From: CAWAHD01 sp963781785
GTDB lineage: Bacteria; Planctomycetota; Planctomycetia; Isosphaerales; Isosphaeraceae
Assembly (NCBI GenBank): GCA_963781785.1
Contig: CAWAHD010000005.1
Location: 3,348,001-3,412,000 of the forward strand
Direction: 5' to 3'
DNA: 64,000 nucleotides
Part shown: piece by piece, positions 16,132 to 26,400 of the stretch
Layout: every line of letters begins with the position of its first letter
Numbering within the stretch: the first letter of the stretch is position 1
Notes under the pieces: model-generated
Databases searched by the model: none
What the model saw: the letters and a program-made list of their open reading frames with translations, nothing else
Told to the model about the DNA's origin: nothing
Position numbers and translations under genes: made by a program

Positions 16132-18340
16132 GTGGCGAGTGGACCAACCGGAACGACGCCGAGGTATCTTTCGGCCCTCTTCCATGCGGGCACAGCGGCC
16201 GGCCTCTGCGACCGCGAACTCCTGGAGCGGTTTGCCGGCCGGCGCGGCACAAAAGATGATGCCGCCGAAATCGCCTTCGCGGCTCTGGTCGAGCGCCATG
16301 GGCCGATGGTTTTGAGTACCTGCCGCGCGGTGCTGGGCGATCCGCACCGGGCCGAGGATGCCTTTCAGGCGACGTTCCTGGTCCTGGCGAGCCGCGCTCA
16401 GGCGGTCCGCCGAGACGGCTCGGTCGGTGCGTGGCTCCACGGCGTGGCGCTGCGCGTGGCCGCCTGCTCGCGGTCGCGAGAGGCGAGACGGCAGCGTCAC
16501 GAGCGGAGGTACGCCCAGATGACGACGCAAACCAAAAACCGCCAGCGAGACGGGGTCGCCAGCTCGTTCGATGATCCGGACGGGATGCTCCATGAAGAGA
16601 TCGGCCGCTTGCCGGAGAAGTACCGCCAGGCTGTGGTGTTGTGCTATCTGGAAGGGCTGACCCACGACCAGACCGCCGATCAGTTAGGTTGGCCGGTCGG
16701 GACGGTGCGCAGGCGGCTGGCATGGGCGCGGATCGCTTCGCGCGCGACTGACCCGCCGCGGCCTGGCGCCGGCCGTCTTGCCGGCCGGGCTCCTGGACGC
16801 AGGGCTCACCTGGGATCCGCCCTCGGCGGCCGGTTCGGTCCCCACGGCACTGGCCGAGGCCACGGTCCGCGGCGCGCTCTCGGTCGGCTCGGGAAAGGCT
16901 GTGCTCACCGGGATCGTTTCGGGCGAGGCTCTCGCTTTGATGAGAGGAGTATTGCAAGCCATGATGACCGCCAAGCTTTCCTTGTTGACGGCAATCGTAC
17001 TCACCGCCGGACTGATCACGACCGGCGCCGGCTTGATGGCGTACTCGGGCCAGGGACGGTCCAGCGTGCCTCCGTCGGGGCGATCGACCGATCAGGGCCG
17101 CGCGGATTCCGGTCAGGAAAAGGGCGGGAAGGCGGCAGCCGGCCGCCAGACACCCGATGACCAACTCGATGCGCTCTTGCGGGAAATGGACGAGACCCTG
17201 GAATCGAACCGAAGGGCCGCGCCTGATTTCAAGATCGCCGCGGACAAGCAGGCTCTTTTCCAGGACAACACGCGCAAGCTTCGTGCAATCAAGGGCCAGC
17301 TTCTGGACCTGGCGACGCGTCATCCTCGAACGAACGCGGCCGAGCAGGCACTGGTTTGGCTGGCCGCTGAGGTCTCCTTCGATCCCGAGGCGACAAAGGC
17401 GCGGGAACTTCTCGCGCGAGACTACGCGCGGAGCGACCGGCTCAAAACGCTGTTCACGCGACGGCTGGAAATCTTTTGGGCCTCCCAGGCAGTCGAGGAC
17501 TTGCTCCGCAACGCTCTGGAGCAGAACCCCTATCGCGAGATCCGGGGGCTTGCTTGCTACTGGCTGGCGGAAATCCTCAATTATCGAGCCCAGATCCTCC
17601 GGCTTTGGCCGATCCAAGGCCCGCGGTTGACCAAGATGTGGCGCGAAAGATTCAGCCAGCAGGAATTCGAACGGGTCGAGAAGCAAGACCCGCAGAAGCT
17701 GGAGAACGAGGTCGCACAACTTTACGAGCGCGTGATCGCGGAGTTTCCGTTTGTGCAGAACAACGATACGCGCACCGAGCGGCCGCCATTTGTCCTGGGT
17801 CGACCGGCGATGCAGCTTACGGACGTTGCGAAGTCCCATCTCGACGAGTTACGCCGGCTATCCATCGGAAAGCCTGCCCCCGAGGTTCAGGGCGTCGACC
17901 TGGACGGCAAGCCTTTGAAGCTGAGCGACTACCGTGGCAAGGTCGTCGTCCTCTTCGTCGCCGGATTTGGTCGCCCGTATGCTTCGCCCGGACGAGCTGC
18001 CGCGACGATCGTTGGCAACTTTCGCCAGCTCGCCAAAACGATCGAAGGCAAATCGGTGGTCTTGCTGGGGGTGATCGAGACCGATCGGGAAGGGTTCAAG
18101 AAGGAGGTGGAGGCAAGCGGCCTGCCGATCCGGTTCTGGTGGGACCCCGACCAGGAAAGCACACCGGTCAGGGGCGTCGTGTGGGGCCGCAGTCCCGGAT
18201 CCATCCTGGCGAGCTGGGATGCCGAGACTCCCAACTGGTATGTCATCGATGCGCGAGGAACGATCCGCTACACACACGTCTTCGGTCCAGAAGTGCTCGA
18301 AAAGGCCGTCACGACGCTCCTGAAGGAGCAGGAGAAATGA
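16132..18340 (+). CDS. ECF sigma factor fused to a membrane-anchored thioredoxin-like domain, one frameshift region
   Basis: GTG start with GGAGG upstream. Residues ~1-200 are an ECF sigma factor: region 2 (AEDAFQATFLVLASRA) and region 4 (LPEKYRQAVVLCYLEGLTHD, then GWPVGTVRRRLAWAR). At 16729-16750 the frame breaks. Adding one G and one C there restores the standard continuation RDRFRARLTRRGLAPA, after which the frame is open to 18340. A membrane helix (LTAIVLTAGLITTGAGLM), a ~250-residue helical spacer and an AhpC/TSA-type redoxin fold (IGKPAPEVQGVDLDGKPLKL, VIDARGTIRYTH) follow. The redox CxxC is replaced by FGRPYASPG, so thiol chemistry is unlikely. Sigma-membrane-sensor fusions are typical of planctomycetes. 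Confidence 0.75.
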
Positions 18341-18395
18341 GCCACCTGGCCAGTCGTCGCACTGCTCCTTTCGGAGTCCCGCTTCATCCTTGCAG

Positions 18396-18860
18396 TTATC
18401 GGCGGCCACGGCCGGCCTGTAATTGTTGCTTCAGCCAGCCGGTTTCCGCGGCATCAAGCGGCGGGTTCAAAGGCTTGCGATAGTCGATACTGCGTCCGTA
18501 GCGGAACCGCCGATAGATCTCATTGATCATCGGCTGAACGTCGAGCCGGATATCAGGGTCCGGTTTCGCCAGCGGCACCGGAATCACGGGCAGCGGACGG
18601 CGATAGTGGGCCCTCCACACCCGGTAAAGGTGAGCTCTCGCCCGGGCGACAAGCAGCGTGTAAGGACTGTCTGGCCAGAGATCGAGCATGGGCATGCGCT
18701 GGCCGCCGCGGAGCAGGTCGATCTCGACGAGGTTCACATTCCCTGGCAGAACACTCTGCCGCTTACGCTGGTAGAGTTCCCACCCCTCTGTGCCGAGACG
18801 CTTGTTGGACGGCGACAGCACCTCGATGTAGGGATCCATGCCCGGAAACGGCGACTGCAT
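18396..18860 (-). CDS. DUF4058 family protein with an in-frame internal deletion
   Basis: 154 residues, good ribosome site (GGGAGAAGATC before the ATG). It opens with the family's N-terminal signature MQSPFPGMDPYIE but jumps directly to the C-terminal half IEVLSPSNKR, NVNLVEIDLLRGGQRMP and LDVQPMINEIYRRFRYGRSI. Normal DUF4058 proteins are around 250 residues; roughly 100 residues between the two signatures are missing while frame is kept. The function of the family is unknown. It converges with the sigma-factor gene. Whether the deletion is real or an assembly collapse is open. Confidence 0.7.
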   Translation of the reverse strand: MQSPFPGMDPYIEVLSPSNKRLGTEGWELYQRKRQSVLPGNVNLVEIDLLRGGQRMPMLDLWPDSPYTLLVARARAHLYRVWRAHYRRPLPVIPVPLAKPDPDIRLDVQPMINEIYRRFRYGRSIDYRKPLNPPLDAAETGWLKQQLQAGRGRR

Positions 18861-19323
18861 GATCTTCTCCCTTCAACGCACCAATGTAACGCTTGGCGGC
18901 AATGCGTTGGTAGAACACCGCGTCGCTGGTCCCTATTTTGCGGCGGCACCTGGAATGGCGCTCGTGTCAATAGAGGTCGCCGATGGCCTTTCCCGGTTGT
19001 TCCTCGCCCCCGCGCACCCAGTTCATCTGCCCTCGGCGCCTATGGACATAGCAGCGCGGCGTGACGGTCCGCCGATCCAGAAATGTGCGTCGTGAATGCG
19101 TGGATTCGATTCATAAAGGCCATACGGCCCGCGCTCGCTTTACGCCGTGATCGCGGGATCCGGCGGGCCGTAACGACTTGGAGAGTGGGGCAGCACGCGC
19201 CGGAGGAGATGCCGCGCGCCAGAAGCCGTCCATTCGAGAAGAAGACCTGTCGCTCAGTGCAACCATCCGCGTCGATGTGAGCAATCATTGCTCCATTCAT
19301 CATCATCTTGGGAGATTGACATC
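18861..19323. other. Gene-free stretch
   Basis: About 460 bp between the divergent DUF4058 and beta-helix genes. Short frames exist on both strands (for example 19040-19306 minus) but lack ribosome sites and family features. It must hold the promoter of the beta-helix gene; no convincing box was identified. Confidence 0.4.
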
Positions 19324-22300
19324 ATGTCATTCTTGAGCCGGAACATTGGTGCGAGCAGCGCTCGTCGCAGCAATTTGAGCCATCGGAACCGGGGCGAAAG
19401 GCGACGGCGCCTCGCGATGACTCCCGACCTTTTTCGGCGACTCGAGGAGCGTTGTCTCCTGTCGGTTTACACGGTCACCGACCCGAGCGACGACGGCAGC
19501 TCGGGGACCTTGCGCTCGATCATCAATCAGGTCAACGGTGACAGCACTCCGGATACGATCGATTTCAATCTGCCGGGCAGTGCACCGTACGTGATTCAGC
19601 TCACGTCGGCGCTTCCGGAGATCACCAACTCGGTGTTGATCGACGGGACGAGCCAGCCTGGCTACGCGGGCCAGCCGATCGTCGAATTGAACGGCAGTCA
19701 AGCCGGCGGTGGCAGCAACGGGCTCCAGCTCGAGGTGGGCAATGTCACGATCCAGGCGTTGATCATCGACCAGTTCAACGGCAACGGCATCCAGATCGAC
19801 CAGGGGAACGACGACTTGATCCAGGGCAACTTTATCGGGACGGACAGCACCGGCACCCAGGCTGAGGGCAACAACGGCGATGGGATCACGCTGGGGAATA
19901 CCGACAATACCACGATCGGCGGCACAACCGCCCAGACCCGCAACATCATCTCGGCGAATGGCGCCAAGGGGATCCACTTCATCTTCGGCACGAATACCGG
20001 CGTCGTCGTCGAGGGGAACTACATCGGCACCGACGTGACCGGCACCCAGAAGCTGGGCAATAACGCCAATGGCATCGATTTTCTGGCCAACGCCTCGGAC
20101 AACACGATCGGCGGCACAGCGGCCAGCTCAGGGAACGTGATCTCCAACAACAACGGCCAGGGCATCGAGATCTTCGGCGGAGGTTCGCCGAACAACACCA
20201 TCGTCGGGAACTTTATCGGAACCGATGCCACCGGCACGGTCGCCATGGGTAACAGCGGCTGGGGCATCGACACCGGCTCGTCCGGGACCATGATTCTCAA
20301 CAACGTCATTTCGGACAACAACAACGGAGGAATTCATCCGGAAGCGTCCGGGATCGTCATTCAGGGGAACTTGATCGGCACCGACGTGACCGGCACTCAG
20401 AACCTGGGCAACCTCGGCGCCGGTATTGACGCCAACACGAGCGACGTCCAGATCGGCGGACTGGGCGCCGGCGAGGGCAACGTGATCGCCTTCAATGGGG
20501 TGCCGACAGACGAGGCCGGAGTCGTCGTCGAAAATGGCGTGACCGGCATCTCGATCCTGAGCAACTCGATCTCCTCAAACGGCCGGCTGGGCATCGATCT
20601 CGGGAACGACGGCGTCACCCTCAACCATCCCGGAGGATCGACCTCGGGGCCTAATAACTACCAGAATTTCCCGGTGCTCACGCACGCCTACACGTTCGGC
20701 GGCTCGACCATCATCACCGGCACGCTCAATAGCGCAGCCAATTCGCCATATACCATTCAATTCTTCGATAGCCCGACCGCCGACCCGTCCGGGTACGGCG
20801 AGGGGCAGACCCTGATCGGCACGATCACGGTGACGACGGATTCGAGTGGCAATGCCAGCTTCCAGTCGAGCTTCAGCACGGCTGTGAACACCGGCGACGC
20901 GATCTCGGCGACCGCCACCGACTCCTCCGGCGACACGTCCGAATTCGCGCTGGATGTGACAGCCGCCGCCTTGAGCTCACCGCTGGACGCTGCCGACGAC
21001 AGCTACGACACCAACGTGAACACGACCCTTACCGTGCCGGCACCGGCGTGCAGGCCAACGACTTCTCGGTTGCCGGAGGGACGTTCACCTCGGTGCAGGA
21101 GTCGTCGCCCGCGCACGGCACGCTCACCTTTAACTCGGACGGCTCGTTCACCTACGTCCCCGCCAAGAACTTCACCGGCACCGATTCCTTCACGTATGAG
21201 GACGTGCAGGGCAACGTGACGTCGAACATCGCCACAGTCACGATCGGGGTCAACCCGACGACCTTGTACGTCACGAACACCAGCGACAGCGGCCCCGGCT
21301 CGCTCCGAGCAGCCCTGAGCGTGGCTGCACTTGCCAACGGACCGGGGGCCGATACAATTCTCTTCGACATTCCCGGCACCGGGCCCTTCATCATCTCGCC
21401 CGACTCGCCGCTTCCGGATGTGAGCCGGCCCACGATCATCAACGGCTACAGCCAGCCGGGAGCGCACGCCAACTCGCTGTCGACCGGCGATAACGCCGTC
21501 ATCATGATTCAGCTCGACGGTTCCAACTCGAATAACGCCAACGGGCTGGTCGTCTCCGGCGGCGGGAGCACGGTCGAGGGTCTTTCGATCACGCATTTCA
21601 GCGACGGCGTGTTGCTCTCCGGCTCGGGCGGTGACCTCGTCACAGGCAATTTCCTGGGCACCAACCCCACGGGCACCGCCGGAGGCTACGGCAATCAGAC
21701 CGGAATCGAGGTCCAGACTTCCGGAAATACGCTGGGTGGCGCCAAGCCCGCGCAGCGGAACGTGATCTCGGGGAATAACAACGACGGCGTCCTGCTCGAC
21801 GACGGTGCCTCTGGCAACGTCGTCGCCGGCAACTCCATCGGCACGGACTTCACCGGCGAGAACCGGCTCGGCAACAACAACGCCGGCGTGGCCCTATACG
21901 ATGCGCCCACGAACACGATCGGCGGCTCCGCCTCGAGCGCCGGCAACCTCATCTCAGGGAACGGCGGCGACGGCGTTCTCGTCTCGTCCTCCAACAATGG
22001 ACCCGGCTCGCTTTCGACCGTCATCCAGGGAAACGTGATCGGCCTGGATGCCACGGGGATCGTGGCTCTGGGCAACAATAATAATGGCGTGGAGGTTGAC
22101 TATGGATCGGGCACCTTGATCGGCGGGCCCAAGGCCGCAGACGCCAATGTCATCTCCGGCAACCAGGCCGGCGTCTTCCTCCAGAATTCGGCGATGGGCG
22201 TTGCCATCGAGGGAAACTTCATCGGCACGGACCCGCGCGGCTACAAGGCCATCGGCAATCAGTACGACGGAGTGCTGCTGAGCGGCGCGGATAACACCGT

Positions 22301-23447
22301 CGGCGGCGCGGCCTCCGGCGACGGCAACGTCATCTCGGGCAACGGCCGCGACGGCATCTCCGACGGAGTGTATGCCAACTCGATCGGGTTCAACACCATC
22401 GAAGGCAACCTGATCGGCACGGACAGCGCCGGCAAGATCGCACTCCCCAACACTCAGGATGGCATCGAGCTGGGCACCATGGGCGACATCGTGGGCGGCA
22501 CGAGCGCGGCCAGTCGCAACGTCATTTCCGGCAACATTCAGAACGGACTGGTGATCGAGAACAACTCGAGCGCTATCCTGGTGGAAGGAAATGATATCGG
22601 CACCGACATCACCGGGACGCAGGCGATTCCCAACGGTTCCAACGGCGTGTACATCGAGGACAACGCCCTCAACAACACGATCGGCGGCACCGCGGCCAAG
22701 GATGGAAACGTCATCGCCTTTAACGGCGGGACCGGAGTCACCGTGTCCGGGAGTGCCGTCAGCAATCCGATCCTCACCAACGCCATCTTCGCCAATGGCG
22801 ACCAGGGCATCGTGCTCTCGGGCGGCGGCAACGACCTCCAGGTTGCTCCTGTGCTCAGTGCGGCCGTAAACGGCAGCAGCGGCACGACCATCACGGGGAC
22901 GCTCTCGGCGTTGCCGAACACGGTCTACCAGATCCAGCTCTTCGCCGATCCCGCCGCCGACCCATCGGGCTTCGGCCTGGGAGAGACCTACCTGGCCACG
23001 AAGACGGTGACGACGAGTGCCACCGGCGTCGCGAGCTTCACCTTCACGATCAAGCCTACGCTCACCGCAGGCGAGGTTGTCGCCGCGACCGACACCAGCC
23101 CATCGAACAACACCTCGGCATTCTCGGCTGACGTCGCGGTCACGAGCGCGGCGCCGGTTGCCGTGGTGAACTCGATGGCCGCCCTGCCGGCTGCGACATC
23201 AGCGGCACTGACCGATCTGGCGCTCACGGCGATCACCGCTGCACCGAGCACGATGGACGAATCCGCGATAACAGCCGTGGCCGCCGACCATGTGCGCACC
23301 AAGAAGAGCCACCACAGCGCCGCGGCGGCACATCCGCTCAAACACGCCGCCAAGATCACGGTGAGCCCGCGGCACGTCGTGACGTACCCGAGCAAGCACC
23401 CGCGCAGTCTCGTCCGGTCGCATTCCCGCAATACTCATCTCATCTAA
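19324..23447 (+). CDS. Giant secreted right-handed beta-helix protein with cadherin-like domain, one frameshift
   Basis: ATG at 19324 behind GGGAG. The N-terminus is basic and carries the planctomycete export-type box RRLEERCLLS, after which the mature protein starts. Then come about 14 parallel-beta-helix turns built on IQGNFIGTDSTGT and NTIGGT..NVIS patterns, a Big_9/cadherin-like domain (DDSYDTNVNTTL through GSFTYVPAKNFTGTDSFTY) and a second set of helix turns. The C-terminus is Ala/Thr-rich then basic. At about 21040-21046 one G is missing (ACCGGCGTG for ACCGGGCGTG, compare CCCGGCGTC in the paralog), splitting the frame. About 1,374 codons when repaired. Likely surface adhesin or polysaccharide-binding protein; substrate unknown. 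Confidence 0.8.
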
Positions 23448-23465
23448 TTATCTGGAGATTGGATC

Positions 23466-26400
23466 ATGACATGGGACATGCTCAGGGCCACTTCGCCCGA
23501 CGAAGGGCGGAAGCCGCTCATTCGACCAGACCGCAGCCGTCGCCGCCACCGGCGCGCAGCCTTGCTCGGGCCGGTGTCGCTCCTGGAGAGCCGCCGTTTG
23601 CTCTCGCAAACGTTCACGGTGACCAATCCGGTCAACGATGGCAGCACGGGGTCCCTGAGCTGGGCCATCCTCCAGGTCGATGAAGATACGACCGATTCCA
23701 CCAGCTCGCCGGACGTGATCGACTTCAACATCCCGGGCACGGGGCCGTTCACGATGGCGGCGCCGGGCACCAACGCTCCGGCCGGCAATCCCGTCGTCAT
23801 CAACGGCTACAGCCAGCCGGGCTCGAGCCCAAACACGCTGACTCAGGGTGACAATGCGGTCATTCAGATCGTCTTGACCGGCAGTGGCGGCTTCGGGCTC
23901 TATCTCTCCGGCGGCTATAGCACCTTGGAAGGCCTGGCGATCAATGACAGCGATACCGACGTTGCGCTGGTCAACCCGAACGCCCCACCGTTTTCGAATC
24001 CCCCAACGCCGATCGCACCACTGTTCGGCGGCGACACGGTGACAGGCTGCTTCATCGGAACCGACACCACCGGCCTTACAGCCGTGCCCAGCGGCAACCA
24101 GGGGACTGGCGTCGAGGTCGATGAGATTTCGAATAACACGATCGGCGGTACGGCTCCCGCCGACCGCAACATCATTTCGACCGGCGCAACGGGTGACCTG
24201 AACTATGGGGTCTGGATCACGGGCGTAGACGCAAGCAACGACGTGGTCGAAGGCAACTACATCGGGACCGATGCCACCGGCACCCAGGCCCTGGGCAACT
24301 GGCAGGGCATCTCGCTCTACCAGTCAGGCACGGGGAACACGATCGGCGGAGCCCAGGCCGGCGCGGGGAACATCATTTCCGGCAGTATCGACGCCGGACT
24401 CATCATCAACCCCGGTTGCAATGGCACGCTCGTCCAGGGCAACCTGATCGGCACCGACGTCACTGGAGATGTTGGTCTGCCCAACGGCACCGAAACCGCG
24501 GGAAGCCCTCCGGGCTTTCAGATCGCACCCGGGGTGGCGGTCTACTCAGTACAGAACACGATCGGCGGCGCGACCCCGGGCGCCGGCAATCTCATCTCGG
24601 GTAATGACGCCGACGGCATCGACATCATTCCCGGTGGTGTCCTCACCAGCGGCAGCCAGGGCAACTTGATCGAGGGGAACGTGATCGGTACCAACCTCGC
24701 GGGAACCCAGAGCCTCCCCAATGTCAATGAGGGGATAGGGATTTCCGGAGGCGCTGGTTACGTGACCATCGGTGGTTCCCAGACCGGCGCAGGCAACGTC
24801 ATCTCGGGCAATGGCAGCTACGGTGTTTTCCTGGGCTCCGGCAGCGGCAACAACCTGCTTGAAGGCAACTTGATCGGCACCACCAGCGACGGGGCGCAGG
24901 CGCTTGCCAATTCCGAGGGCGTGGACGTGCAGTGCCCGGGAAACACGATCGGTGGGTGCCAGGCAGGAGAAGGCAACGTCATCTCGGGCAACAGCAGCTA
25001 TGGTGTTTTCCTGGAGCAAGGAACCGGCAACAACCTGCTCCTGGGGAATCTGATCGGCACCAACGAATCGGGGACACAGGCCCTTGCCAATTCCGAAGGC
25101 GTGCTGATCCAATCCCCCGGGAATACGATCGGAGGGACCGAGGCGGGAGACCGGAACGTGATTTCCGGCAACACCAACGGCGGAATCATCGTCTATACAC
25201 TCAGCAACTTGATCCAGGGAAACTATATCGGCACCGACGTCACGGGTTCCTCGAGCGTGCCCAACGGCTACTTGAGCTTCAACTACGTGGGCGGTGTGGT
25301 ACTCCTGGGCAATTCGAATACGCTCGGCGGCACGACCCCGGGCGCGGGAAACGTGATCTCCGGTAATGGCTCCGACGGCGTCGACATGGTCGGTGTCTCC
25401 GACAACCTGATTCAGGGGAATTTGATCGGCACTGGTGCCGACGGGACCGAGGCTCTGGGCAATGCGGCCGGCGGCATCTCTGCGTTTTACGGAGCGTCGG
25501 ACAACACCATCGGCGGCTTGGCTGCGGGCGCGGACAACGTCATCGCCAATAGCCAAACCCGTCCTGGCGTCAATATCGGGGTCAGCGATTCCGATGATTG
25601 TCCCGGCAACGCGATCCTCTCCAATTCCATTGACAACAACGGCGAGCTGGGAATCAATCTCGGCTTCAGTTCCTCGCCCACCCAGAACATGCCCGGCGGC
25701 CCGTTCCAAGGCCCGAACGATCTCCAGAATTACCCGGTGCTCACCGAGGTTTATACCGTCACCGGCGTGGGGACCGTGATCACGGGCACGCTCAACAGCG
25801 AGCCCAATGCCACGTTCACGATTCAGCTCTTCGACAACCCGACCCCCGATCCATCCGGTTACGGCGAGGGCCAGACCTTGCTCGGCACCACAACCGTGAC
25901 GACTGACGCCAATGGCAACGCCAGCTTCACGGCCAATTTCAGCGTCGCGGTGAACGCCGGAGATGCCATCTCCGCAACGGCGACCGACGCATCGGGAAAT
26001 ACCTCCGAGTTCTCTGAGGACTTCGCCGCCGTCCTGCAGGACGCACCGCTGGAGGCCGTCGACGACAGTTACAACACCGACGAGAACACCACGCTCACCG
26101 TAGCCGCTCCCGGCGTCCAGGCCAACGATTTCTCGGTATTCGGCTCGGCGTTTACATCGGTCCTGGAATCTTCGCCAGCGCACGGCACGTTGACGTTTAG
26201 CGCGGACGGCTCATTCACCTACGTTCCGGCCAAGAACTTCCTGGGAACAGACTCGTTCACGTATGAAGATCACCTCGACGGTAACACGTCCAATGTTGCC
26301 AGTGTGACGATCTCGGTGAACTCGAAGACGCTCATGGTGACGAATACGAACGAAAGCGGGCCTGGCTCGCTGCGGCAGGCAATCGACACCGCCGACGCCT

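Noticed and set aside
15920..17839. 639-codon minus-strand frame
   Set aside because: Runs antisense to the sigma-redoxin gene, whose protein signatures are clear; the translation is Arg/Pro/Ser-rich shadow sequence.
19040..19306. 88-codon minus-strand frame upstream of the beta-helix gene
   Set aside because: No ribosome site before the start and no recognisable family; likely chance.
24546..26183. 545-codon minus-strand frame
   Set aside because: Antisense to the intact beta-helix gene; long only because of the GC-rich repeats on the coding strand.
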